Assembly: GCA_016987375.1 (NCBI GenBank)
Contig: PJRA01000263.1
Span: 6,097,274 to 6,161,273 of the forward strand
Length of the DNA: 64,000 nt
Direction of reading: 5' to 3'
Origin: Brachionus koreanus
Taxonomy: Eukaryota; Rotifera; Eurotatoria; Ploima; Brachionidae
Positions 23,592 to 36,600 of this stretch are shown piece after piece. Within the stretch, counting starts at the first letter, position 1; each line of letters starts with the position of its first letter. The notes beneath the pieces were generated by a model. It was not told the DNA's origin. It made no database searches and worked only from the letters and a program-made list of their open reading frames with translations. Position numbers and translations under genes: made by a program.

Positions 23592-26452
23592 TTAAAATTT
23601 TAAATTAGAAACTTCTTCTAGTCTTGGTTGGTAAGAATTTTTTTCGTCGTTTTGTATGAGTTTTTTTGTTGCAACACTATTTTTTATACCATAAAAAAAA
23701 TATACAACAATTCCAATCAAAAACCATATACCAAATCTTAGCCAGGTATGCCAAGAAAGTGCCATCATAAGATAGGTATTAACAATCACACTTAGAAATG
23801 GTAAAATAGGAACAAAAGGAACCTTTTTTTTTAAATAAATTAGAAAAATGTTATATTGTGCTAATTAAATTAAACTTTAAACGATTTGATTGTAGAATCT
23901 TGAGGCTGCTTTGAAATTGAAAAGCTAATTATCAACAAAATTAGAAACAAAAAAGCTGAAATTATCAAGTATCCATAAGTTTTATGAATTTCTGTTATCA
24001 TAGACAAAGTTATAGATAAAACGATAATTATCACAGCTTTTATTTTAAAAATAGTAGAAAATTTTTATATAGCAATAAAGTTACTTGCGATTGCTGTTAA
24101 GAAATTCACTAACTTTGAAGTGTTAAAACAGCATTGTTTTTCTGATGGATAAAACATTCTTTTCATCAAATTTTCATCTGAAAGGCCTACAATTTTGTGA
24201 TAAATTTTTAATTGCATATCGCTTTGTTTTGGTATCAAAGAGTTTTCCGGAACTCGATACCTAACAATATTTTAAAAAGATAAACCGATTCCAAAATGTC
24301 ATTTATACAAAACTACCTTAGTACAACAATACAAAGGGCTACAACTGAGTAAGCCATCAAGGTTCCAATTGACATCATGTCTATCAATTGGTTCAAATCG
24401 AAAATTAGACATAAAATTCCGGCAAATAAACCAGAAAATATAGCTGCAAAAACTGGAGTTTTCAATTTGGGCATCACATATGATAGTTTTTTAAATATAA
24501 GACCATCAGATGCAAGCGAATATATAATTCTCGGCATTGGAAACATAGATGCATAAAGACTTAAATTTAAATTTAAATTCTTTTTGAATATGCCTCAGAT
24601 AATTAATTACCAGGTAATTAAGCTTGCAATTGCTCCTATTGAAACCAAAGTTCTAGCCCATTCTAATCCGACGTAATCAAAAGCTTGAGGAATGGGAACT
24701 TCCGGATCAATTATATAATATGGAATCATAAGAGTTAAAACGAATGAAACACTACAGTAACATATGCTTACAATCAGTAAGGTGAGAATTATACTTAAGG
24801 GTATATTTCTCTTCGGATTTAGAACTTCTTCTCCTAAATTTAAGTGAACTAATATAAAGACAAAAAAAAATATAAACCAGCAATACCAGTCGATGCGATT
24901 GCATCAAAACCAATGAAAGCATAGAAACATTTTGCGGCTCCTTGAATTATACCTTGAAAACCAAATGGAGCAAATCCACCTTTTCCACATCGGTTCGAAG
25001 AATCGCATGTCTTATTTATGTGATTATGATCAATCCATGACAGATTAGACTTATTATTATTTTTAAATTTAGAAAAATCATTAAAAAAATATTTGAAAAA
25101 AAACCTACTTCCGGGTTTATGTTCCAATTGGCAAAATCTGCTTTAAATATTCCAACACAAAAAATAAATAAAATAACTAAGATGTTCAAAAGAGTAAATA
25201 GCTTGTTCAAAAACGTGGATTCTTTTACTCCGACAACCATAAAAACTGTGGAGAAAAAGTTTTTGAAAATTTTAATTACTGGCTTGCAAAATATACTTGT
25301 TATTAGCATGACTAAGCTAAATGACAGGAAATCAGGATAAGATGCAATTCCATTTATATTTAAGGGCATTGCATTCTCAAGTGCATTTTCGATTTTTTTT
25401 CCAAACATTGCATCAATATATCTGCTTAAGGAACTAGCCCCACTCGAGACACCTTAATTTTCAATTAAATTAATATTTTTTTTGGTTTATTCTCTCTGTT
25501 AAAAGCCAAACCTATGACATATTCTAGAATTAAATCCCAGCCTAATATAAAAGCGATGAATTCACCAATTGTAACATAAATATATACGTAAGCAGATCCA
25601 CTTCTTGGAACTCTAGCTCCAAACTCAGCTTTTGAATAATCAAATTACAACAAATATAAATTTTTATAGGCATAGTGAATTTTGGAACAAAAGCCAGAAA
25701 CAATCATTTAAAATTATAATATTTTTTTTTCAGAAGATCTAAAAATTATTCTGCAAAATGTACCAGCTATAACAAAAACACTGAAATTTTATCTAATAAT
25801 TTTATAATGAATATAATATTTTGCACAATTGTAAAGTTTTAAGACAGACTAAATTTGGGTAATACAACTGTTGCATTAGCTGGTACGTTTTGCAGAATGA
25901 TTTTTAAATCCTTAGAAAAATTTTTTTATTAATTTTAAAAAATTGTTTTTCGTTTATGTTTCAAAATTCACTATGCCTTTTTATACAAAAATTACCATAA
26001 CAAATTCCTAATAAAATTCAGATAGAAATTTGGTTAAATTAAGTTAAATAATTTTTTTATATAAATACAATATATCCCAAAAATCTTAATAATCTTTCTT
26101 TAAGGATGTTAATAATTTTTTTAATTATTTTGTCTTAAATTATTAAAGGGATAAATGTATAAGTAAAAAAAAAAAACCGGCAATGAAAGTGGCTAGTCCG
26201 GCAATGATAAATGAAAATACTATTGATGGTCCTGAATAATTTGCAATAACTTCACCCGCCAAAACATAAATCCCATTCCCTAAAGTACATGAAACTCCTG
26301 TTTAAAGTTATTTTTAAATTTAATTATTTTCATATAATTTAAAACATACCCAATGCCGTTATATCTATGAAACCTAATACCCGTGATAAATTGGTTTCAT
26401 GTATATTTTGAGCATTGTATTTCTTTTTCCTAGCAAGTAGACTCCAATTCAT
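23592..26452 (-). CDS. SLC7-family cationic amino acid transporter (CAT type)
   Basis: Plasma-membrane importer of Arg/Lys/ornithine. Eleven exons on the minus strand join in frame: 26452-26350, 26297-26178, 25628-25512, 25452-25297, 25245-25109, 25049-24887, 24833-24611, 24559-24317, 24260-24085, 24036-23876, 23822-23592, giving about 609 residues (human CAT-1 629). Diagnostic segments: [19 protein letters not shown] (TM3 region), [48 protein letters not shown] [15 protein letters not shown], and [19 protein letters not shown]. About 14 hydrophobic segments are expected for the family. The join before AEFGARVP gives IAA where relatives have about four more residues (AGLCY), so a microexon may be missed in the 25629-26177 intron, which also holds a MITE. 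Which CAT paralogue is not decided. Confidence 0.9.
25669..25977. mobile_element. TIR element with 8-bp duplication in the SLC7 intron
   Basis: 309 bp with inverted ends ggcatagtgaattttg (25669) and caaaattcactatgcc (ending 25977). Further inner inverted matches include ctgcaaaatgtaccagct versus agctggtacgttttgcag. The flanking 8-mer tttttata is exact at 25661-25668 and 25978-25985. Duplication length fits hAT, but the GG start is unusual, so the superfamily is left open. Confidence 0.8.
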
Positions 26453-28661
26453 TATTCGAATTCAAATTTGTAACTTAAACTAAAATTTATTGTGAAAAAT
26501 TTAGATATTTAAATATATATAATAAAAAGTTACCTTTTATTAAAGAACTCACTGACATTTAAAAAAATCTAATAACCAAGCAAACAAATGCTAAAGTCTT
26601 TGTTAAATTATCGTCAAGATATTTCATATAATTTTAAAAAATTAAATATGATAATAATTTCTAGAATTTGAAATAATTAACTTGACTCGTCATTGGCAAG
26701 AAAATTTAAAGATAAAAAGTCAGCTAAAGTTTTTTTGTTAAGTCAAAAAAAATTAAAACATTATGAATCTAATATATTTTTTAGTTTTTTACTTTTTACT
26801 AGATAATAAATTAATTCTACTTTTATTTAAATTTGAAATTATAAATTATTTTTATAATTAATAATATAGTGAAAGATTTGCATTTTATTTTACTTTATCA
26901 ATACAAACAATGTAGCTCAAAACACAAAGCTAGAATAATTTAAAAATAAGACTAAGATAATAAAAACATTTATGACACAAAAAAAATTAAATTTCAACAA
27001 TTCAAAATTTTAAATTTTAAAAATTTTTCATAATCATCTTTTTTAAAGCTAACTTGATCGTGTATCGTGTTTTAAAATAATTATTCATTGGCAAGAACTT
27101 GGTTCACCAAATACTTTTTTACATTACAAATATATGTTATAAAAATTTAAATGAAAAAATTAAAATATTTTCTTCATCATCTGTTATAATTTTTAGGTTC
27201 ATTTTAGCTCCAAAAAATTGACTAATATGCGTTATATTCATTTTAATAAACACTTAATTTAGACTGCTAAAATTTTGAGATAACATTTCTAGTAAATTTC
27301 TGACTAATTTAGGAAAAATAAAGTATTTTTATTCAATAAAAGACAAATTTTATATTTAACTATTTTATTTTATAGTAAAAATTAAAATCAAATAAAAATC
27401 TTCAAAAAAAGTTTATTCCTGATTATTTTTATAAATACCTGTTAATTATATTGAAAAAAAGATACAAATAATTAAAAAGAACTATTGTTTTTTTGTAAAA
27501 ACCGTTTGGACAATTAAAGCCTTTTTTCACTACAACTACCAGTAAGTAAATAACTGATTATCATTGCTTCTACATTGGCGATTTGTTTTTGTTTATTTGT
27601 TCATCTGGGTTTGGCTCATCTTCGTCTTATGAAGTTTCTAAAATAGCATTTATTTGTCTTCGACACAATCTAAAGGTTTTAATTGAAAATATGGTATTGT
27701 TCTCTTGTTGCCGACTCATTTTTCTTTTTTTTTCATTTTTTCATTTTTTTTTATATGTAATTAAATAAATATCAAAATTAAGTATCGTAAATATCAAAAT
27801 TTACGTATTATCAAAATATACGATATCATATATATAATTAAAGTCCGATGTCTATTCATTTTGTCAGTAATTTATTAAAATTAGCCAGAGAAATTAATTG
27901 ACAGCACTTAACTATTTAATCGAATTTATTAAAAAAGAAGAAATTTAAAAATCATCTAAAAATTCTTAAAACCTTAAATTATTCAGTCTAATGAGTGACC
28001 AAAAATCACATAATATGTGGAATAACCTCCGATTTTTTTCATTGTGAATTTTCGAACAAGAACAAAAAAAATTTAGATCTAAAATTTGATTTTAAAAATG
28101 CATTAGCTAGGAAAAGTTTGTTTCACCAAAAATTTAGTCTCGAAAAAAACAGCATATCAAATAGCAAATAATTTTAAATAAATTGCAGAGTTTTTGCAGG
28201 GACTAAAACAGTGAAAGTAGTTTTTCATTATTTCAAAATTATATATTTAAAAATTTTTTTGATGAATTAATCAATATAGTGAAAAAATAGTGAAAGTATA
28301 TATTCGTATGTAATTATTTAATTCAACTTGTTTTGTATTTATTTTGGAAATTGAGAATAAAATTTTGATTTTGACTTTTTCTAAAATCAATGTTTTAAGT
28401 TTAAATTTTGTTAAGTTAAATTTTTGTAAATTGTAAGGTATTTTTCATAAATTATATTTTATTATATTATTCAATTTTTTTATTAATTTTTAAGTTGAAT
28501 TTTTAAATAATCAAATTCTTTTTCAGTATTTGTTAATTACTCTTAATTTTAGATAGTCTGATATGATAGCAATTCTGAAAACAATCTGAATTTTACTAGA
28601 CAAAGAATTTAGTGACTGAGGATTTGATCTTTTGAAACAAGGCAAATAATTTCATAAAATT
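26453..28661. other. Intergenic, SLC7 to TXNDC11 (divergent)
   Basis: 2.2 kb without a supportable gene, holding the promoters of both divergent genes. At about 26955-27010 there is a stretch resembling TXNDC11 exon 2 (see findings). A minus-strand frame near 27.5-27.7 kb is interrupted by a stop and was not called. Confidence 0.5.
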
Positions 28662-31600
28662 ATGCAATTTTATGAATCAAATAATTTAAAAAATAAAAAA
28701 ATTGGTCACACGTTTGCTTCAAACCATTCTATTCAGACAAATATAAAAAAAAAGAAAATTTTATCAATATTAAAAATGGTTTCAAAAACAATATTTTGCT
28801 TGGCTTTGTTATTTGCTATTTATTTTACAACATCAATACAAATCAGGTATATTAAATTCTAAAACATGCATTGATTTGAATTTAAATCAAGAAAAATTTA
28901 AGTGGCTCAAATAAAGATAAAAACATTTATAAAACGAAAAGATTTATTTTCAACAATTCAAAATTTTGCCCAAAAAACGATGCTTATTATTATGATTATC
29001 CAAATGGAGATTTGCTTGAAATAAATTATTTGATCGAAAACTCTAGATTTAGTTTATTTTTTTTGTATGCTGATTGGGATCCACGAAGTAGTTATTATGC
29101 TGATCTTTTCTTGAAACTTGCGTGTGATTTTTACAAAGAGGTAATTATTCAAATTGCATTCAAATACTTGATCAAAAATATTAATATAATTTTAAGATAA
29201 CTTTTATTTCGATAAATTGTTTTTATGGTCAATGCAAGGAACACTTTAATTTGATTAAATATCCTCAAATTTTGATTAATATAAAAGATGTGGGCTCAAT
29301 CGCATATAAAAAACCATTTGAATATAATTACATGACTGAGCATTTAAATAAAATTTTGAGACCATTGAGAAGAATCGATAATTTTGAAGAATTTTTTAGT
29401 TTTATCAACTCTCAAACAGTAAGTAGTTTGTTTTTTATTTTAGATGTTAACACTTAAATATCACTAATTAAATAAAACATATCATATTTTTAATAAAAAT
29501 TACCATTAAGTTATTAAATCATAAAAAAATGAGTTTGAATTATATTTTTAGTTCAAAGTTCCCAAAAATATTATTTTAAATTAATCTAACTATTATCAAT
29601 AAAAATTAATTCGTTATCAAATTTATATGAAAAAGATTAAATTTTAAAAAATATATACCAAAAATTAAAAAATTACTTTAAAAAATTTTGATTAAATACT
29701 TTTTTTTTGTTTTCCTGATCGAGAATAAGCTCCTTCAGATAAAAAAAAGAAAAGTAAAGATTTAATTTAAGTTAAAATTTAAAAACAGTTTTAAAATATC
29801 TTAAATTTTGAATAAGCTTTGTTCATTTAATACATAAGAAATTATTATTAAGATGAGAAACAAAAATTATAATTAAAGGTTTTATGAATAAAAATAAATA
29901 AGATATTATGAGAATCGGAAAAAGAAAAACTGGAAATGATTTTAAGAGTCAGAAAAATTTTTATACAATTAGGGGAGTAGGATTTGTAACAAATCCAAAA
30001 TCGAAGCCTCTATGGTACTCCGAAACAAGCCTTTAATGAATGGTCCTGAATAATCTAGAATTACGTAGGTACTTTTCTAAGAGATTTCTTAATCTGTGAT
30101 CAATTTTACTAATATTTAGTTTATTTTCTATTTCATAGAATGATGATTCAGAGGAGGTTTTGAGAGGAAGTTTTAGAATGTATCTTACAGCAATATTTTG
30201 AATAGCTTGTAACTTTTGTAAACCTGATTCTTTAAATGAGTTTAGACATGGAAAATTATAGTCTAGAATTAAGCCAATAAGTGCCTTGTAAGGACTAGCT
30301 AGGGTATTATGACTGAGCTTCTAATTTTTTGAAGACCAAATTTTTATTATATTGAGTCTATTCACGCATTAGCCCGTATAGGTTTGTGTGTTAGTCATGC
30401 AAGCAGAAGATCGAGGGTTCAAAACCCGCTGAGAGTGGAAAAATCTTCAAAATATCTCTGCAATACGCATGTTTAAACCCCTGTCATCAAAAAATTGGGG
30501 ACCGGTTTCGACTGGGGAAAATTTGCAGTGTAGATGATCAACTCGATGCAGTAGCCTTTGTGTCAGAGCTGTTGCTCAAAAAAGGTACTTGAAAAGGAGA
30601 TGAGCGCCTCCCCATTATCCGATAGGATAGAATAGGATCAAAAAAAAAAAATTAATGCATTTAGACTTTATTTCTATTATTTGTTCATCAAAGCAAAGAT
30701 TTTCATCAATGTACAGTCACAGAATTTTATTGGTTTTAGAAAAGGGAATAGATTTTTTAAATAACTCAAATCTAAATATATTATTAAATCTTTTATTTTT
30801 AGAGAAAATTGTGAAGCTACATTAATTTGGAAAAATTTCATTTCAATTTGCATAACCATGGCTCTATTCTTTTAAATAATTATTTATTTCACATTCAATT
30901 CTTCATGTCTTTTTAAATATAAAGAAACTAATTAAGTCGTCAGCCAAAAGGAGTGAGTGTTTTTTGTTCGAGTGATCAGCTTTGGGAGCACCATTAATAT
31001 ATATTAAAGAGTTATTAAGGCTTATTACTGAACCTTGTGAAACGTCTGCTCTAATTCGAAAAGAATTTGATGTGAAGTCATTAATTTTTACCTTGAAGAA
31101 TCCTTAAGAGTATGAGCGTATCTATGAGCGTATCCAGAGGATAAGATAGTCAAGTATTTGAGCTTTAACTAGTTTATAGATGAAACCTTCATGCCAAACC
31201 TTATCAAATGCCTTAGAAATACTAAAAATAGACCACTACTTTTTATTTTTGTCTACATTTATATATTGGACAAAATTAGACAAAATGATTTTTTTTACCG
31301 CAAGTTTCGCATAATTTACTCTAACCGTCAGTAGTTTTTTGACACTTACTACTCGATTGAATGCCAAAAACTAACAATGGTCTAGAATTTGGTAATGAGA
31401 AAATGAAAAAAAATGCTTCAGCAAAAAGACTCCAACATCATTGAGGGTTTGTTCAAGTGGATTACCCAAATGACTTTCGGCTAAATTATTTTTTTTATGA
31501 TATTTGGAATTTAGAGTCATTATTTATATCAAAGGTTTCTGTTCAAAAAAATTATAAAATAAATTAGTTAAAAAATCGGTCAAGTAAACTCAAATTATTG

Positions 31601-33698
31601 TCAATTATTTTTGATTAATAAGCTTTATTAATAATTGAAAAATTTGATAATTTAGGTATTATTTGAATAAAAACAATTGTTTTTTAATAAATTAAGTATA
31701 ATATTAGAGATATTATTAATATTTTTAACTATTAGTTAAATATATGATATTATAAACAGGTATTTTTATTATATTTTTGGTAATCTTTAATAAAAATATA
31801 GGCATAGATTATATATATTAGGAGTTTTATTTCGAAATATCTAAATTTCATTTATAAGGCTGTTTTGATAGGAAACTTCAACTTTTCGGATGAAAAAGAA
31901 GTGTCGTATTTCAAAAACTTTTATATATCATCATTAAATCATATTGGATCAAGTTGATATTAAACAATATTGAATATTAAGCTTAGTTTAATATTTTCTA
32001 AAGATGATGATTTATCGATCGGACATGGAATTATTTTAAATAAGACATTTTTGAATGAAATTCAATTGCTTGTCTCCTCAGATGACAGTGATCTGATGTT
32101 TTTTACACAATATGGCTTTCAAAATGTTAAGCGAAAATTTCATTTGAAAGTAACAATTGAACTTTTTATTAATTTAGACTTTCAAAAAAAAAAGAATTAT
32201 AAAACCTGGAATTTTAAACAACTGGTTAGCAAATAATTTGGTAATCATTTAAAATAATTTGAAATTATTTTAAAAAAATTCAAATCTAATTAAACAAGAC
32301 ACATTGTCCAATTAAATGGTTTTTTCCAGACATTAAAAATCTTACAAGTGAGAAAAATATATTAATAATATTGACAGATCATGAAAATTTAACTAGAAGT
32401 TCGATGCATGAAAAATTTCATTCAATTGTAAATTTTTAATTTAAATTTAAAATTAAAATTTGAAATTTTTTTTTTTAAGATGAATGTCTTTTTTATTAAA
32501 AAATGGCGAGCTTGTAGAAGTTTAAATCGTAATTCCGGTTTCTTTGATCGGTATTTAGATTACCTGGAATTTGAATTAATTAAAAGGCAATGTCTAGTTT
32601 CTTCTCCTTTTGCAATTTTGAAAAAAGATCTTGATTTTTCTGCGAATTCAGATTTATTGTACCAGGATAAAACTGATATCTTTTTGGTCGACAAAAATCT
32701 GTATAAAAATTATGTCCTCAGCCTTTTGAATTATAACTTGGAATATTATAAATCATCACAAGCTATTCTAATCGATGTTCATGTACCAAAGAATTAAAAT
32801 TACTTTAATTTAAATTAAACAATTATTTTTTTTTTAAAGAATCAAACTATTTACCATATGAACGAGAATTTAAATTTATTGAATATTAGTAAATATTTAA
32901 GAACTTTATTTTAAACATATTTAATGAATTTTAAAAAAGATAAATTTTTAACTGAACCGAAAAAGTTTTTTAAAAAACGGCTGAAATTACAACAAACAAA
33001 AAGAGAAATCAAAAATTCAACTTATTTAGACAATTTTCATGGAATTAACTCTAATCAGTTAAAAAATGTCTTGGATAACAAAAAATTTAAAAATAAAGTA
33101 AATTGCTAGTCAGCTAATTTTTCTAAAATTTATTTTTGTTTTTTGTTTCAGGATGTTCTAATATTTTATTACAATAATCATTGCGGTTTCTGTAAAATAG
33201 CAAACTTTAAATTGATCAATTTAGTATACAAGTATTTGAAAAATTGTAGTTCACTTGTTATCTTAAAGTATATTTATTTTCTTTTAAATACTAACTAATC
33301 TAAATTTTAGAATTGATACGGATTTGAATGCCCTTGATTGGAATTTGGTTTCAAATCGAGTTCCTGTATTAATTTTTCTTCCAATGTCTCTATCTAGTAC
33401 AAGAGAAACATTTATATATGATTTTGATAGTGATTTTAGTGAGAATAGAATCTTGAAGTTTATTATAGAAAATGCTAAAAATGTTGAAACCATTTTTCAT
33501 TTGTTATCTATGGAAAAAAAAGATAAGTTGGAGAAAATAGTGTCTAAGAAAATTGAGAATATCGAATCTTATTTAAATAAAATAAACAAAAGCTATGCAT
33601 ATGCTAATAAAAGTTTCACATTTGATTCCTATGATTTTTACGAAAAGTTAAAAAACGTTAGCATAAATCAATTAAAATTACTTAAACATTTTGTATAG
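28662..33698 (+). CDS. TXNDC11: TXNDC11-like thioredoxin-domain membrane protein
   Basis: ER-membrane thioredoxin-like protein. In vertebrates it binds DUOX oxidases and EDEM mannosidases. Twelve exons: 28662-28846, 28903-29140, 29197-29418, 31859-31952, 32004-32149, 32195-32224, 32299-32427, 32480-32782, 32840-32888, 32940-33097, 33152-33267, 33311-33698, giving about 685 residues. A hydrophobic anchor spans about residues 41-58. The first thioredoxin-like segment (SLFFLYADWDPRSSYYADL) has lost the CxxC. ITFISINCFYGQCKEHF follows. The C-terminal domain keeps DVLIFYYNNHCGFC (Cys529, Cys532), the family's CGFC site. Shorter than human (958-985). Exons 5, 6 and 8-10 rest on phase fit and could be off by a few codons. 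Intron 3 is 2.4 kb and filled with retroelements. Confidence 0.78.
29970..31245 (-). mobile_element. Jockey-like LINE remnant in TXNDC11 intron
   Basis: Minus-strand pieces in order: KAFDKVWHEGFIYKL (about 31.2 kb), ADVSQGSVISLNNSLIYING and LLLADDLI (about 30.95-31.07 kb, the catalytic palm), then LIGLILDYNFPCLNSF, LQKLQAIQNIAVRYILKLP (about 30.1-30.3 kb). Stops and a SINE between the halves show it is dead. Confidence 0.82.
30364..30651 (+). mobile_element. tRNA-derived SINE
   Basis: About 290 bp, G+C-richer than its surroundings. A tRNA-like head has a box A-like tagcccgtatagg (30370) and a good box B, gggttcaaaacc (30415-30426), spaced as in tRNA genes. A non-tRNA body of about 200 bp follows, ending in a run of A (30640-30651). 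No acceptor-stem pairing or CCA, so it is not a functional tRNA. It lies inside the dead LINE. Confidence 0.72.
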
Positions 33699-36600
33699 AA
33701 AAAATTTGCTTCACACTTTATTCAATAAAATTTTAGCCAAATATTAAGATTAATTTATCTAATTGAAATAATCTTTTAAAATAAATTACAGCGAAAATCT
33801 AAAAAAAATATTCTTGTAACTGAAGCTTAAAAATGGCTGCAAGTTTAAAATTAAATAATCTTTTCGCTAATATTAAAATGAAGAAAATCTTGAAAATTTG
33901 ATTAATGCGAATTCCTCTAGTTCATAAAATTGCAAAAAAAATTTCTCTATGAAAGAAAAAAACTTAAAAAAAATTAAAATCTATATTGTTGATGACAGGA
34001 TATTTTTATTTTTTTTGACGAATAGATGCATGAAATACAGGTTGATGATGCTCCAGTATTTGCTTATAAAATTAAATATTTAATCAAATGCGAACACATG
34101 TAGCGTTTAATTTTTGCTTTTAAAAAATGTTAATATAAAGCCAAACGGAAATTGAAAACAAATCATACGAAATCGATATTATCGATTTAATCGTTAAGGG
34201 CATTCATCCTAGCTATTTTTTGAACAATACTGACCTTGGATTTAAATTGATTTTAAGATAAGTATGTTAAATATCAACATTTATTATTCGGCTAAAAAAT
34301 TTCTCGTCTAGGTAAACACTTTTGGACATTTTTCTAATTAAATTTATTTTATTAATTAAGTATTTCAGTTGATAATAACAAATAGAAGACTAAAGATACT
34401 TCAATTATATCAAGATTCAAGGAATATTTTTAATAAAAATTTAGGTCAATTAATTTTTTGTAGAGAAATATGATTTTTTTTAAAAATAAGTATCATTGAT
34501 TTTGAAGGTTTCAATATTGAATTCAATAACTGGATATTCTAATTTTAATAGTGAAGATAAATTCAATATATGAAATTAAGCTTATTTAGGACGAGTTTTT
34601 TTGTTAAAGAATTCCGAAGAATATAAAAAAAATAATTAAAACAAATCTTGTTTTTAGGTCAAATCATAAATTAGACATGAATGCATTTAACTTAATTTAT
34701 TTTATGATTAATTTTCTTCAAGATTATTCATCTTTTAGATCCATGAATCTCGAGAGAAAAATACAAATGATGTACAGCATTTTAAACAGCTCATTTAATT
34801 TGAAATTTATTCTTGAAAAATTATTTTACAGCTCGTTTGTTAAAAAATACTTATTTAATAAAATACATTAATTATTTTTAGAATTAAGATGGCGTATTCT
34901 AATAGAAATCCATTTTCATTATCATTTGTTACTTACCTTCAAACGTTTCTATATTGTAATTTTATAGTTTAATTAAAATTCGAATCTAAGCTTAATTAAA
35001 AATTTTATCGCTTTTTTTTTCTAAAACCCATCACTAATAATTCTGTTCGCAACATTCATTTATTAGCTTAGCATAAATTTTATTGCACTTTTGATCAAAT
35101 AGATTTTGAACTTAGTATAAAATGAAACATCTGATGCACACAAGCTCAATTTGTATTAGTTTAGGTCAATATTTTTACATTTTTTTTTCCAAATCAGTTA
35201 TAAGAGATCATATTACTATTCTAATCTTCATAAGCTTTTTATATACGTTAAATTAAACCTGTGTATTTTTTTTTAAATTTTCTCCATAGGTAAAATTTTG
35301 AAAGGAAATATTTAAAATGTTCAATATTAGCTGAAAAAAGATCCCTATTTATTTTTTTAATATCCTAGAGATTTTAGAAAAAAAAATCAATTTTAATAAA
35401 AATTACTTTAATCAAAAAGAAATTAGTTTAATGTCTAAGTCAGGTTTTATTTAAAATTTTGATTAAAAACAGTTCACTCTAACGGATAACATTAATTGAG
35501 AAAGTTTTGAATAAAAAAATCCTTTAGAATAATCAGGATTGAGAGTGAATCAAAAACTAGTTAAAAATACTCGAATAAAGAAAAGTTATGATATGAATAT
35601 TTAATATTATGATTTAGAGCAACGGAATTCTTAAAAATATTTTACTCAAAATATTAAATCAACTAAGTTAGACAAAAAACTTTGCTAAATATGTATTTAA
35701 AGAATAATTTTATCTTCCTAATTTTAACTTTTCAAATATATTTTTGGTTACATAAGTCTATCCAAATGATGAACTTACATAACTATTTTAAAAAAGTAGC
35801 TAAATTTTTTCGTTTAATGAAGCCCACAAAACCAAACTTTTTTGAATATTTATTCAAGGAAGTTTTATAGATTCCATAAATAACTGCTTTAATTAGTTCA
35901 GAGGGCTATATGAAAAAGAAAAATGTTTTTCAATTAGTTTAAGATATTTGGTTACTAAGACTATTGAATTTATAAGTGAGTAAATTAAAACCATATTGTT
36001 GTTGTTTTTTTTATGATATTTTATTAGCTAATTCGCTTCAAGTGATCGGTATTTGGTCCGGTGAGAGAAAATAAAATTTAAGTCAGAGTCAAATTCTAAT
36101 TTCAAGATTCATATCATGCTTTTATGTATTATTTAGCTATATAAGAATTAAGCTTGTTTTAATATCTTAATATTTATTATTTGATATTTAAATATAGTAA
36201 ATCCCTAATTTTACAAGTTTATTAGGTCGATTAGCGCAAAATTTTTAGTCTTTTGTTTTAAAATCTTGTTTCTCACAAAGCAAAGATAAATCAAATATGT
36301 ACAATTATATTGGCTAAAAATCAATATGAAGATTGATGAAAATGTGTTCATTTTTTTTAGAAGTCAACTAATTAATTGTTTTTTTTTAACTCGAGTTAAA
36401 TTTTTTATGAAGTCACTATTGTGATCATCTTCCAAATTACCAATTCTATTTTATCAAAAAGTAATTAATAGTATATGATAGGAATACTGTTAGTATTTGA
36501 TGATTTAGGAATTTTACAAAATAAATCATTCATTTATTGAATTAAAAGTTTATCTTTTTTTTATGAAATCGGGATTATGGTATAAGTCAAATGTAAACAT

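Noticed and set aside
27520..27768. Reading frames on both strands near 27.6 kb
   Set aside because: The minus frame starting MSRQQENNT has a stop and no splice support; the plus frame is low-complexity Phe-rich.
30364..30440. Possible tRNA gene
   Set aside because: Box A/B-like sequences are present, but no acceptor-stem pairing and an A-tailed body follows; called a SINE.
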